From Aquabacterium sp. NJ1 (GTDB taxonomy: Bacteria > Pseudomonadota > Gammaproteobacteria > Burkholderiales > Burkholderiaceae_C): 64,000 bases of DNA. The notes under the pieces were generated by a model. That model was given only the letters and a program-made list of their open reading frames with translations, was not told the DNA's origin and did not search any database. The stretch's first letter is position 1. The number at the start of each line of letters is the position of its first letter. Below are positions 1 through 11,886 of the stretch, piece by piece. The position numbers and the translations under genes were made by a program. The stretch spans positions 1,550,001-1,614,000 of the forward strand of contig NZ_JRKM01000001.1 of assembly GCF_000768065.1 (NCBI RefSeq). Reading direction: 5' to 3'.

Positions 1-3469
<3,469 letters not shown>

Positions 3470-3516
3470 GAGGGCGCTCCAGAAGTTAGTGTGGAAAAAC
3501 AACGCGGGGAGAGGCA

Positions 3517-3545
3517 AGGATACGCCCCTTCCCAAGGGTTTTCAA
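3517..3545 (-). promoter_or_regulatory. Probable gltB sigma70 promoter
   Basis: On the reverse strand TTGAAA (3545-3540) is followed after 17 bp by TATCCT (3522-3517). This lies about 50 bp upstream of the gltB start. Spacing is ideal and both boxes are close to consensus. The call rests on sequence match only. Confidence 0.6.
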
Positions 3546-3553
3546 GCATTAAT

Positions 3554-3623
3554 AATTAGGGTCAGATCACATTAATTCAGCACGGAACGATTTCACGTCA
3601 AATAAATAGGGACACATCAAATT
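3554..3623. repeat. REP-like repeats beside the RAYT gene (two copies)
   Basis: Two related short elements lie in the same orientation: one from 3554 built around TTAGGGTCAGATCACATTAA, and one at 3604-3623 built around ATAGGGACACATCAAATT. The second runs into the stop codon of the transposase-like gene. An inverted third copy lies on the far side at 4353-4372. Arrays of this kind typically accompany REP-associated tyrosine transposases. Confidence 0.55.
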
Positions 3624-4336
3624 TCGCCATCGGATTTCACGCCTTCGCTGGCCAGCTTGCGGGGGCGCCCCCTGGGCCGAGGCGTCAGACGCCGCCCGGC
3701 AGAGACCGCCAACTTGGCCGCGGCCACCTCGGGCATGAGCGCCCAGCCGCTGCGCATGGCCTGCACCAGTGCCTGCAATTGCACCATGGACAACCCCGCC
3801 TCCAGCCGACGGCGCCAGGCGGCTTCGCGCTCGAAAGGGGTGTTGCCCAGGCCCCAGAACAGGGCGTGATCCGACACCAGAGGGTCGGTCCGCATGCCCA
3901 GGTGGTGCCACACGCTGCTCCAGGCATCGTCCTCCACCCGGGAGACCTGCCCTGCGCGCCAGGCGTGGGACTCCACGAACACCATGGCATCAAGCAAATA
4001 CTGCGCCGGCTCCAGCACCGTGGCCCGGTAGCGCCCGGCCCACAAGCCGCCCGAGCGGGCGTGACGGCGGTTGTAGGCCGCCACATAACGACGCCCCAGG
4101 GCCTGCATGACCAGGCTGAGCGTGTCGTCACTGGAAGGGGTGGCCAGCAGATGCAGGTGATCCGGCGCCAGGCAATAGGCGTGGATCGACAGACCGTGCT
4201 GGCGAGCGGCCTCCTTCAAGGCATCCAGGATGGCCTGCCGATCCTGGTCATCACGGGCGAGCAATTGGCCATCATGCACGCGCTGCACCACCAGGTGCGG
4301 CCAGCCAGCAATGCCCAGACGGGGAAGTCGCGCCAT
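3617..4336 (-). CDS. REP-associated tyrosine transposase-like protein (RAYT, Y1_Tnp), catalytic Tyr lost
   Basis: The 239-residue protein matches the RAYT branch of Y1 (HUH) single-strand transposases, which process REP elements rather than transposing autonomously. The start gives MARLPRLGIAGWPHLVVQR, typical of the family. The metal-binding HUH pair is present as His60-Leu-His62 (DHLHLLATP), and the WAGRYRAT and LGNTPFEREAAW segments also fit. Where relatives have a Tyr in a segment like AYIDLNPVRAG, this protein reads VFVESHAWRAG, so Phe120 replaces the nucleophilic Tyr. It may therefore bind REP DNA but not cleave it. REP-like repeats flank the gene. The family call is firm; the loss of activity is inferred. 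Confidence 0.85.
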   Translation of the reverse strand: MARLPRLGIAGWPHLVVQRVHDGQLLARDDQDRQAILDALKEAARQHGLSIHAYCLAPDHLHLLATPSSDDTLSLVMQALGRRYVAAYNRRHARSGGLWAGRYRATVLEPAQYLLDAMVFVESHAWRAGQVSRVEDDAWSSVWHHLGMRTDPLVSDHALFWGLGNTPFEREAAWRRRLEAGLSMVQLQALVQAMRSGWALMPEVAAAKLAVSAGRRLTPRPRGRPRKLASEGVKSDGEI

Positions 4337-4352
4337 ACCGGTTCCTCAGGTG

Positions 4353-4372
4353 GATTGATGTGTCCCCAATTA
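4353..4372. repeat. Inverted REP-like repeat upstream of the RAYT gene
   Basis: The sequence GATTGATGTGTCCCCAATTA is, read on the other strand, close to the element at 3604-3623 (shared core GGGACACATCAA). The two copies bracket the transposase-like gene as inverted repeats. The remaining DNA up to 4633 shows no gene; it must hold the promoter of the desaturase operon, but no clear -35/-10 pair could be chosen. Confidence 0.5.
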
Positions 4373-4633
4373 TCCACATGAAGACACCCGCCCGGGCTGA
4401 CGCAAGTTATTCCACCCCAGCCAGGAACTGTCCGATAAGCATGTTGATGCACGTCATTCCGAGGCAGTTCAACGCCCCTCATTCACGGGGGCGGCAAGCC
4501 GTTTCAAGGACTTCCCCCGTTGTGAGCCCCGCCCAACGCTGGGTAACCTTGAGCCCAAAGATATCGACACACATTGCACAGGCCTCGTCCAGTCCCGAGG
4601 CCGGACACGCACCGCAGTACCGGAGAGTTTTGA

Positions 4634-5821
4634 ATGGCCGAATCGTCAACCGTCCCTCTGCCCGCCAAGGCGGCAGTCCGCCTCTCGGGCTGGCTGAATC
4701 AACTGGGCATCAGCCCGCTGGCCTTTGACGACACGCTCAGCCTGATCAACCCGCTGCTGACCGTTCACCGCCTGCATGCACGCATCGTGGCCCGCCAGGT
4801 GGAAACCGGCACCGCCACCACCCTGGTGCTGCAGGCCGGCCCCGCCTTCAAGGGGCTCAAGCCCGGCCAGTTCGTGATGATCGGGGTGACCATCAATGGC
4901 GTGCGCCACCGCCGTGCCTACTCGCCGCGCACCGTCGAGGGCCATGCAAACCGCTTTGCCATCACCGTGCAGCGTCAGCCCGGCGGCCTGGTGTCCAACC
5001 ACCTCAATGAGCAGGCCCGCGTGGGCCAGTTCATCGAAATCGAGCAAGCCGCCGGCGCGTTCACCCTGCCCTCACCCTTGCCCGCTGAAGTGTTGTTCAT
5101 CGCCGGGGGCAGCGGCATCACGCCGAGCATGGCCATGCTGGAGCACCTGCAGCGTCACTTTTCCAAGACCAAGGCCACGCTGATCTATTTCGCGCGCAGC
5201 CGCGACGACCGCATCTTTGCCAAGGCCCTGGACAAGATGGCCTCGACCTGGTCGGGCTTCCAGTACGTGGCCATCGACAGCGTGGCCAACACGCCCAACG
5301 ATGGCTCAGGCCGCGCCTCCAGCGCCGCCGGCGTATCAGCCAGCCAGCAGGTGCTGGACGCGGACATGCTCGGCCGCCTGGTGCCCAACTGGACGAAGAT
5401 CCCGGCCTATTGCTGCGGCCCGGCCCCCTTGATGGACGCAGCCCGCGCGATCTGGAAGGAAGCCGGCAGCACCAACTGGAAAAACACCGGCATTGCCGCC
5501 CGCCTGCATCTGGAGGCGTTTGCGCCTGCCAAACCCAGCGGTGACCCGCATGCCCGCCACGAGGTGCGCATCGTGCGCGATGCCGAGACCAAATCCTTTC
5601 AAGCTGCGGGCGACCAGACCCTGCTGATTGCCGGCGAAACGGCCGGCCTGTCGATCAAGCATGGCTGCCGCCAGGGCATCTGCCACGAATGCACCTGCCG
5701 GCTCAACCATGGCTCGGTGCGCGACCTGACATCCGGCGAGCGCATCGATGGTGAAGGCCAGCCCATTCGGCTGTGCGTGAGCAGCGCCATGAGCGACCTT
5801 GATCTTGAATCCTTGAATTGA
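4634..5821 (+). CDS. Flavodoxin/ferredoxin-NADP+ reductase fused to 2Fe-2S ferredoxin (desaturase electron donor)
   Basis: This 395-residue three-domain oxidoreductase probably passes electrons from NAD(P)H through FAD to a 2Fe-2S centre and on to the desaturases. An N-terminal extension precedes a FAD-binding barrel with RAYS at 94-97. The nucleotide-binding fold has GGSGITP at 158-164. A C-terminal plant-type ferredoxin carries Cys345, Cys350, Cys353 and Cys381 in the classic C-x4-C-x2-C-x27-C spacing. The stop is 7 bp before the first desaturase, so they are surely co-transcribed. The arrangement resembles Pseudomonas DesC with DesB. GGAG of CCGGAGAG lies about 8 bp before the ATG. Assignment to desaturases is inferred from context. 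Confidence 0.88.
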   Translation: MAESSTVPLPAKAAVRLSGWLNQLGISPLAFDDTLSLINPLLTVHRLHARIVARQVETGTATTLVLQAGPAFKGLKPGQFVMIGVTINGVRHRRAYSPRTVEGHANRFAITVQRQPGGLVSNHLNEQARVGQFIEIEQAAGAFTLPSPLPAEVLFIAGGSGITPSMAMLEHLQRHFSKTKATLIYFARSRDDRIFAKALDKMASTWSGFQYVAIDSVANTPNDGSGRASSAAGVSASQQVLDADMLGRLVPNWTKIPAYCCGPAPLMDAARAIWKEAGSTNWKNTGIAARLHLEAFAPAKPSGDPHARHEVRIVRDAETKSFQAAGDQTLLIAGETAGLSIKHGCRQGICHECTCRLNHGSVRDLTSGERIDGEGQPIRLCVSSAMSDLDLESLN

Positions 5822-5828
5822 TCGCGCC

Positions 5829-6980
5829 ATGAATACCAAGACCATGCAAATTGGCCCCAAGACCCTCGAAGAGCTGCAAGCCTTCGAGAAGGAACTCGAT
5901 GCCATCGGCGCTGCAGAGCGCCAGACCCTGGGCGAGCGCGATGCCCGCTACATCAAGGGCATCCTGCGCACCGTGCGCGTGCTGGAGATCGCCGGCCGCG
6001 GCCTGATGATGTTCGGCTGGTTCCCGCCCACCTGGTTGCTGGGCACCTTCCTGCTGGGCATGGCCAAGATCATCGACAACATGGAGCTGGGCCACAACGT
6101 GATGCACGGCCAGTTCAACTTCATGAACGACCCGCGCTTCCATGGCGACACCTTCGAATGGGACAACACCTGCCCGAAAGAGGAATGGCGCCACTCGCAC
6201 AACTTCGTGCACCACACCTACACCAACGTCATCGGCAAGGACCGCGACTTCGGCTACGGCCTGCTGCGCCTGTCTTCCGACCTGCGCTGGAGCTGGCTGC
6301 ACCCCTTCCAGTTGCTGCTGACGGCCCTGCTGGCCCTGTTCTTCGAATGGTTCGTGGCCATCCATGACATGCAGATGGACAAGGTCGTGATCGGCCGCAG
6401 GAAGTGGTCGGATGTGCGCCCGCAATGGCTGCTGGTGCGCGCCAAGATCTGGAAGGTGATCCGCCGCGACTACATCGGCTGGCCGCTGGTCGGCGTGGCC
6501 GTGGGCGCCTTGTTCGGCCATGCGGCAGATACCGGCCTGGCCGTGCTGATGGGCCATGTGGTGAGCAACCTGATCCGCAATGTGTGGGCCTGGGCCATCA
6601 TCTTCTGCGGCCACTTCACGGAAGACATCTACACCTTCAGCCGCGAATCGATCGAAGGCGAGACCAAGGGCCAGTGGTACCTGCGCCAGATCCTGGGTTC
6701 GAGCAATATTTCGGGCGGCAAGCTGCTGCACCTGATGAGCGGCAACCTGTCGCACCAGGTGGAGCACCACCTCTACCCGGACATCCCTGCCAACCGCTAC
6801 ATCGAGATGGCGCCCAAGGTGCGCGCGGTGTGCGCCAAGTACGGCATCCCCTACAACACGGGCAACTTCGCCTGGCAGCTGGGCACGGTGTTCAAGCGCA
6901 TTGCCCGCTACAGCCTGCCTGGCGGCCCGCAAAAGGCCGTGCACATCGAGGTGGAGTCCATCCTGCCTGAGCGCGCCTGA
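5829..6980 (+). CDS. Membrane fatty-acid desaturase, copy 1
   Basis: This 383-residue integral-membrane di-iron desaturase introduces a cis double bond into an acyl chain. The three histidine clusters are intact: His89-x3-His93 (GHNVMHGQ), HSHNFVHH at 122-129 and HQVEHH at 309-314. Hydrophobic segments lie around 60-80, 155-178 and 218-265. The gene follows the reductase by 7 bp and overlaps the next desaturase, so it is the second gene of a three-gene operon. Position specificity and the acyl carrier (CoA, ACP or phospholipid) cannot be read from the sequence. Confidence 0.9.
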   Translation: MNTKTMQIGPKTLEELQAFEKELDAIGAAERQTLGERDARYIKGILRTVRVLEIAGRGLMMFGWFPPTWLLGTFLLGMAKIIDNMELGHNVMHGQFNFMNDPRFHGDTFEWDNTCPKEEWRHSHNFVHHTYTNVIGKDRDFGYGLLRLSSDLRWSWLHPFQLLLTALLALFFEWFVAIHDMQMDKVVIGRRKWSDVRPQWLLVRAKIWKVIRRDYIGWPLVGVAVGALFGHAADTGLAVLMGHVVSNLIRNVWAWAIIFCGHFTEDIYTFSRESIEGETKGQWYLRQILGSSNISGGKLLHLMSGNLSHQVEHHLYPDIPANRYIEMAPKVRAVCAKYGIPYNTGNFAWQLGTVFKRIARYSLPGGPQKAVHIEVESILPERA

Positions 6981-8134
6981 TGTCAGGCCCAACAGGCCCG
7001 GCCTGCCCCGGCCCTTCCACACCTGAAACGCTGGACGCCTTTGCCAGCGAGCTGGATGCGATCAGGCGCGACACCATGGCCCGCGTGGGCCCGGAGGATG
7101 CCCGCTACATCACGCGCCTGCTGTGGGTGATACGCGGCATCGAATCGGCCGGGCGGGCGCTGCTGCTGACCACGCCGTGGCTGCCCACGTTCTGGCTGGG
7201 TGCGGCGCTGCTGGGCCTGTCCAAGTGCTTGCAGAACATGGAGTTCGGGCACAACGTCATGCACGGTCAATACGACTGGATGAACGACCCGCGCTTCGAC
7301 GGCAAATCCCACGACTGGGACAGCACCTGCAGCAAGGAAGACTGGCGCCACTTCCACAACTACATGCACCACCACTACACCAATGTGCAGGAGCTGGACC
7401 GCGACTTTGGCTACGGCATGCTGCGCCTGTCGGCCGAGCTGCCCTGGGAGCCACGCTTCCTGACGCAGGCGCCTTATGCGCTGCTCGTGGCCATGCTGTT
7501 CGAGTGGGCGATCGCCATCCACAACATGGAGTTCGAACGCCTGCGCACCAACCGTGAGGGCACGAAGGCGCGCATCCAGGCGCTGTGGCCCAACGTGAAG
7601 GCCAAGATGTGGCGGCAGATCAAGAAGGACTACGTGCTGTGGCCGCTGCTGGGCGGGCTGGTGTCGCTGGTCTTCGGCGCAGGCCTGCTGAAGGGGCTGC
7701 TGGCCGTGTTGCTGGGCAATGTGCTGGCCAATGTGATCCGCAACATCTGGACCTTCGTGGTGATCTTTTGCGGGCACTTCACGGCGGGTGTGCACACCTT
7801 TGACCCGGCACTGGTGCAGGGTGAGCACAAGGGGCACTGGTACCTGCGCCAGATCCTGGGCTCCAGCAACATCTCGGGTGGCAAGCTGTTCCACATCATG
7901 ACGGGCAACCTCAGCCACCAGATCGAGCACCATCTCTACCCGGACATGCCGGCGCGCCGTTATGCCGAGGTGGCGCCGCGGGTGCGTGAAGTCTGCCAAC
8001 GCCATGGCGTGCCTTACAACACGGGCGGCATGCTCAAGCAACTGGCCACCGTGGCGGTGCGCATCGTGCGCCACAGCTTCCCCGGCGGTGAGCGCACGCT
8101 GACGCCCTTGCAGCACCCTGCGGTGCCGCGCTGA
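6980..8134 (+). CDS. Membrane fatty-acid desaturase, copy 2
   Basis: This 384-residue paralogue of its neighbours has the same three histidine boxes (GHNVMHGQYDW, HFHNYMHHHYTN and HQIEHHLYPD). Its ATG overlaps the stop of copy 1 as TGATG, so translation is probably coupled. It is visibly closer to copy 3 than to copy 1: copies 2 and 3 share EPRF/EPRH after the second box and an IQALWPN segment that copy 1 replaces with VRPQWLL. The first box sits in ELxHNVMHGQ-type sequence as in copy 1. It probably draws electrons from the reductase at 4634. Confidence 0.9.
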   Translation: MSGPTGPACPGPSTPETLDAFASELDAIRRDTMARVGPEDARYITRLLWVIRGIESAGRALLLTTPWLPTFWLGAALLGLSKCLQNMEFGHNVMHGQYDWMNDPRFDGKSHDWDSTCSKEDWRHFHNYMHHHYTNVQELDRDFGYGMLRLSAELPWEPRFLTQAPYALLVAMLFEWAIAIHNMEFERLRTNREGTKARIQALWPNVKAKMWRQIKKDYVLWPLLGGLVSLVFGAGLLKGLLAVLLGNVLANVIRNIWTFVVIFCGHFTAGVHTFDPALVQGEHKGHWYLRQILGSSNISGGKLFHIMTGNLSHQIEHHLYPDMPARRYAEVAPRVREVCQRHGVPYNTGGMLKQLATVAVRIVRHSFPGGERTLTPLQHPAVPR

Positions 8135-8210
8135 GACGCTGCACGAAACGCCGTACGGAGGCCCCGCCCGAAGCCCCGCAAAGGGGGAGGACGCCCGGAG
8201 GCAGGGTCCC

Positions 8211-8297
8211 TACAATGCGAGGCGGCCTGCTCGATCAGGCCCCGCCCCACGAGAGCCCAACCAGGGCTCTACAAAAGCCCCAGGTTGGATTCTTGTC
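8211..8297 (+). promoter_or_regulatory. Promoter -10 and double-hairpin leader of the third desaturase
   Basis: TACAAT at 8211-8216 is a good -10 box; the -35 is weak. The following leader can fold into two GC-rich hairpins. The first pairs GGCGGCCTG (8221-8229) with 8236-8246. The second pairs CCAACCAGGGCT (8257-8268) with AGCCCCAGGTTGG (8276-8288). The second ends only 9 nt before the ATG at 8298, and no free Shine-Dalgarno sequence is visible after it. This suggests a separate, possibly RNA-structure-controlled transcription unit. Confidence 0.45.
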
Positions 8298-9482
8298 ATG
8301 GCCCACGCTTCCCACGCCATGCTGCCTGTGCCCCGCATGGATGATGCGGACGCCACGGCAGATGCGCGACTGGCCGCCTTCGCGGCCGAACTCGATGCAC
8401 TCAGGGCCGAGACCATGGCCCAGGTCGGCGAACGCGATGCCCGTTATGTCGTGGCCTTGCTGTGGACGATCCGAGGCCTGGAGAGCCTAGGGCGCATCCT
8501 GCTGCTGGGCGCACCGTGGTGGCCCACCTGGTGGCTGGGTGCGGTGATCCTGAGCATATCCAAGGTGCTGCAAAGCGGCGAATTCGCCCACAACGTGATG
8601 CACGGCCAATACGACTGGATGAAAGACCCCCGCTTCGAGGGCAAGACCCACGATTGGGATCTGGCCTGCACCAAGGAAGACTGGCGCCATTCGCACAATT
8701 TCCTGCATCACCACTACACCAATGTGCTCGGCCTGGACCGGGACTTCGGCTATGGCGCCATCCGCCTCTCGGCCGATGTGCCGTGGGAGCCGCGCCACCT
8801 GATCCAGCTGCCGTATGCGCTGATCGGCGCCTTCGTGTTCGAGTGGGCCATCGGCGTCTACAACATGGAGCTGGAACGCCTGCTGATCGAGCGCGATCCC
8901 GCCGTGCGCGGCCAGGTCAAGGCCCGCATCCAGGCGCTGTGGCCCAACTACCGCGCCAAGATCTGGCGCCAGGTGAAGAAGGACTACCTCTTGTGGCCGC
9001 TGGTGGGCGGCGCCGTGTCATGGGTGCTGGGGGCGGGCTTCATGCCAGGCTGGCTGGCCATCCTGCTGGGCCACGCCATGGCCAACGTGATGCGCAATGT
9101 CTGGAACTTCATCGTCATCTTCTGCGGGCACTTCCCCGAGGGCGTGGCCACGTTCGAGCAGGCTGACATCGAAGGCGAAACCCAAGGCCACTGGTACCTG
9201 CGCCAGATCATGGGCTCGGTCAACATCCGTGGCGGCTTCGTCATGCAGATGCTCACGGGCCACCTGAGCCACCAGATCGAACACCACCTCTTCCCGGACA
9301 TGCCCTCGCGGCGTTATGTGGACATCGCACCGCGCGTGCGCGCCATCTGCGAGCGCCATGGCGTGCGCTACAACGAAGGCAGCCTGCTGTGGCTGTGGCC
9401 CTCGGTGGCCTGGCGCATCCTGCGCTACACCTTCCCGGGCGGGCAACGCATCCGCCAGGCCGTGGTGCTGCCCACCCACTGA
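8298..9482 (+). CDS. Membrane fatty-acid desaturase, copy 3
   Basis: This third tandem paralogue has 394 residues and all three histidine boxes (AHNVMHGQYDW, HSHNFLHHHYTN, HQIEHHLFPD). Compared with copy 2 it has a longer N-terminus and a short insertion (IERDPAVRGQVK) in the loop before the IQALWPN segment. A 163-bp gap with a likely promoter and a folded leader separates it from copy 2, unlike the overlapping copies 1 and 2. It may therefore be regulated separately, for example by temperature. The substrate is unknown. Confidence 0.9.
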   Translation: MAHASHAMLPVPRMDDADATADARLAAFAAELDALRAETMAQVGERDARYVVALLWTIRGLESLGRILLLGAPWWPTWWLGAVILSISKVLQSGEFAHNVMHGQYDWMKDPRFEGKTHDWDLACTKEDWRHSHNFLHHHYTNVLGLDRDFGYGAIRLSADVPWEPRHLIQLPYALIGAFVFEWAIGVYNMELERLLIERDPAVRGQVKARIQALWPNYRAKIWRQVKKDYLLWPLVGGAVSWVLGAGFMPGWLAILLGHAMANVMRNVWNFIVIFCGHFPEGVATFEQADIEGETQGHWYLRQIMGSVNIRGGFVMQMLTGHLSHQIEHHLFPDMPSRRYVDIAPRVRAICERHGVRYNEGSLLWLWPSVAWRILRYTFPGGQRIRQAVVLPTH

Positions 9483-9778
9483 GCGCGATCAGGGCCGCAT
9501 CTCGGCGCCTGCCCCACCCACAGACCCCCCGCAGCCACCTATCGCGCCCCCAGGCCGCGCGCCTGTGATCGCCCGATAAGCGGGCCCGATCAGGGCAATC
9601 CTGTAGGAATTTGCCTGACAGGACACTCAGCGCCGATCCGACGCGCCTTACAGCACCCTGCCTATTCAGAAATCGAAGGGTGACAACCAGAATTCAATCC
9701 ATGCCGACGAGATACAAAACCGGCGCAAACAAAAGCTTCAGCAAACCGCCCTTCCAAACCGATTCAAAGGACAACGAC
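9483..9778 (+). other. Intergenic region holding the flhDC control region
   Basis: This 296-bp stretch has no convincing gene. A short frame upstream of flhD is open but lacks conserved sequence. It includes a GCCCG-ATAA-GCGGGC hairpin near 9570-9585 and the inverted pair CCTGT/ACAGG near 9600-9623. The flhDC promoter should lie here, but no clear -35/-10 pair or activator site was identified. Confidence 0.4.
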
Positions 9779-10099
9779 ATGACCGCCGATCAAATCCTGA
9801 CCGAAATCCGCGAAGCCAACCTGTCCTACCTGATGCTGGCCCAGAGCCTGATCCGCACGGACCGCGAACAAGCCCTGTTCCGCCTGGGTATCTCGGAAGA
9901 CACCGCCGCCATGCTGGCCGTGCTGACCCCGGCCCAGATCATGAAGCTGGCCTCGGGCAACAACCTGCTGTGCCGCATGCGCATGGACGACGACCTGGTG
10001 TGGGGCCTGCTGACCAACCACGGCAAGGCCAGCAATGACAGCGTGACCCGCCTGCACGCCAACATCCTGATGGCCGGCCGCCATCAAGAAGCAGCCTGA
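9779..10099 (+). CDS. flhD: Flagellar master regulator subunit FlhD
   Basis: FlhD forms the FlhD4C2 complex that activates class II flagellar operons. The start at 9779 gives a 106-residue protein beginning MTADQILTEIREANLSYLMLAQ, the typical FlhD N-terminus; longer in-frame starts upstream add unconserved sequence. The all-helical core runs through LFRLGISEDTAAMLAVLTP and the C-terminal part through MRMDDDLVWGLL. flhC follows 54 bp downstream with its own ribosome-binding site. FlhDC as master regulator is usual in Burkholderiales with peritrichous or polar flagella. Confidence 0.95.
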   Translation: MTADQILTEIREANLSYLMLAQSLIRTDREQALFRLGISEDTAAMLAVLTPAQIMKLASGNNLLCRMRMDDDLVWGLLTNHGKASNDSVTRLHANILMAGRHQEAA

Positions 10100-10153
10100 T
10101 CCAGATCGCCCGCTGCCACGTATACGTTTAGACCAGTCTGTAGGAGTAGCACC

Positions 10154-10690
10154 ATGCGCACCAAGAGCCTGTTGACCGAAGCCAAGCAAATCGACCGCGC
10201 CGTCACCCTGATCAACCTGGGTGCCCGCCTGCAGGTGCTGGAGTCCGAAACGGATCTGTCGTATGAGCGCCTGCTGCGTCTCTACAAGGAAGTGGCCGGC
10301 AAGTCGCCCTCCAAAGGCCAGCTGCCCTTCTCGACCGACTGGTTCATGACCTGGCAGCCCAACATCCATTCCAGCCTGTTCCTCAACATCCACGAGTACC
10401 TGAACAAGGCCGCCGAGATCGACGAGATCGACGTCGTCATCAAGGCCTACCAGTTGTATCTGGAACAGACCGAATCCCAAGGGCTGGAACCGCTGCTGTC
10501 CGTCACCCGCGCCTGGCGCCTGGTGAAGTTCATCGACAACGGCATGCTGACCCTGACCCCTTGCTCCAAGTGCGGTGGCCACTTCGTGACCCACCCGCAT
10601 GAAATCGCCCGCCACTTCGTGTGCGGCCTGTGCAACCCACCCGCTCGCGCCGGCAAAGGCAAGTCGGCTGGTGGCCTGCACATGCACTGA
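10154..10690 (+). CDS. flhC: Flagellar master regulator subunit FlhC
   Basis: This is the DNA-binding, zinc-containing partner of FlhD. The 178-residue protein keeps the four zinc ligands Cys137, Cys140, Cys157 and Cys160 (CSKC and CGLC). The N-terminal region has the family sequence INLGARLQVLESET. The stretch TAGGAGTAG just before the ATG is a good ribosome-binding site. A strong terminator at 10857-10885 ends the flhDC transcript before motA, so the motor genes form a separate unit. Confidence 0.95.
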   Translation: MRTKSLLTEAKQIDRAVTLINLGARLQVLESETDLSYERLLRLYKEVAGKSPSKGQLPFSTDWFMTWQPNIHSSLFLNIHEYLNKAAEIDEIDVVIKAYQLYLEQTESQGLEPLLSVTRAWRLVKFIDNGMLTLTPCSKCGGHFVTHPHEIARHFVCGLCNPPARAGKGKSAGGLHMH

Positions 10691-11025
10691 TCCTTTGAAT
10701 GACCACCCTCCGTCTGCGTGAACATTTCACGGATTGCCGGCACCTTCGAGCACCACCGGCTCAAGAAGCACAGGCAGCTGCCGTAACAACAGACGGACGG
10801 TTTGGAAGCGAAACGTCCTTGCTTGTCTCCTCCTAGCACCAAACAAGTGCTTTCATGCGGACCCCTGATCGGGTCCGCTTTTTTTGGCTGGCAAGCCGAC
10901 GGCTGAACTTTCCATCTGGTGAGACCTGAGCGTGAAAAAAGCCCGAGCCGTGGCGTTGTTCACATCATCAAACCTTCGGCAACAGCCGAAGATGCATACA
11001 TGATTCGACCCGAACGCGACACACC
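10691..11025 (+). other. flhC-motA intergenic region
   Basis: These 335 bp contain the flhDC terminator and the motA control region, and no gene. A perfect hairpin CTTCGGC-AACA-GCCGAAG (10974-10991) without a T-run lies 35 bp before the motA ATG, inside the presumed 5' leader. No clear FliA-type promoter (TAAA with GCCGATAA) was found. Confidence 0.45.
10857..10885 (+). terminator. Rho-independent terminator after flhDC
   Basis: An 8-bp perfect stem GCGGACCC/GGGTCCGC with a 6-nt loop (CTGATC) is followed by seven T. Confidence 0.9.
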
Positions 11026-11883
11026 ATGTTCGTCCTCATTGGCTACGTTATCTGCTTAGGCTGCATTTTTGGCGCCTACGCCATTCACGGCGGGAACATG
11101 GCCGTGATCATCCACGCCATCCCGACGGAAATGATGGCCATTGGCGGGGGCTCCATTGGCGCCTTCCTGGTGAACAACCAGCCCAAGACCGTCAAGGCCG
11201 TGCTGGGCAACTTCGGGCCGCTGTTCAAGGGCTCCAAGTACACCAAGGCGCGCTACATGGAGCTCATGGCGATGCTCTATGAGATCTTGCAGAAGGTGCG
11301 CAAGGAAGGTTTGATGTCCATTGAAAAGGACGTCGAAGAGCCGCACAGCTCGGCCCTGTTCAAAAAATACCCCACGGTGGGCAGCGACCACCACGTGATC
11401 GAATTCGTCACCGACTACCTGCGCATGATGGTCTCGGGCAACCTCAACGCCCACGAGATCGAAGCGCTGATGGACAACGAGATCGACACCCACCACCACG
11501 AGGGCCATGCCCCGGTAGCCGCGGTGGCACGCCTGGCTGGCGCCCTGCCCGCTTTCGGTATCGTGGCCGCCGTGCTGGGCGTGGTCAACACCATGGGCTC
11601 GGTGGGCCAGCCACCCGCCGTGCTGGGCGGCATGATCGGCTCGGCGCTGGTCGGTACCTTCCTGGGCATCTTGCTGGCTTACGGCGTGGTGGAGCCGCTG
11701 GGCGGCCTGATGGAGCAAAAGCTCGACGAGGCCACCAAGGAATTCCAGGTCGTCAAGACCGTGCTGCTGGCCAGCATGCAGGGCTACGCACCGCAAGTGG
11801 CCATCGAATTCGGCCGCAAGGTGCTGTACTCGACCGAGCGGCCGACCTTCATCGAACTCGAAGCCCACGTGAAGAAGAAGTAA
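11026..11883 (+). CDS. motA: Flagellar motor stator protein MotA
   Basis: MotA is the larger subunit of the proton-driven stator in the inner membrane. The 285-residue length matches the family. Transmembrane segments lie near 1-22 and 30-50, then a large cytoplasmic loop (with SKYTKARYMELMAML), then 165-188 and 200-222. The conserved PAFGIVAAVLGVVNTMG segment contains the proline important for proton-driven conformational change. motB starts 3 bp after the stop, consistent with stator co-expression. The type is that of proton-driven MotA as in enterobacteria. Confidence 0.95.
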   Translation: MFVLIGYVICLGCIFGAYAIHGGNMAVIIHAIPTEMMAIGGGSIGAFLVNNQPKTVKAVLGNFGPLFKGSKYTKARYMELMAMLYEILQKVRKEGLMSIEKDVEEPHSSALFKKYPTVGSDHHVIEFVTDYLRMMVSGNLNAHEIEALMDNEIDTHHHEGHAPVAAVARLAGALPAFGIVAAVLGVVNTMGSVGQPPAVLGGMIGSALVGTFLGILLAYGVVEPLGGLMEQKLDEATKEFQVVKTVLLASMQGYAPQVAIEFGRKVLYSTERPTFIELEAHVKKK

Positions 11884-11886
11884 GCC

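Noticed and set aside
5703..8116. Long reverse-strand open frames across the desaturases
   Set aside because: They mirror the His-box genes; high third-position GC keeps the antisense frame open. There is no ribosome-binding site or family signature.
9560..9600. GCCCGATAAGC resembling a FliA (sigma28) -10 box before flhD
   Set aside because: No TAAA-type -35 lies at the right distance, flhDC is normally sigma70-dependent, and the sequence is also part of a hairpin.
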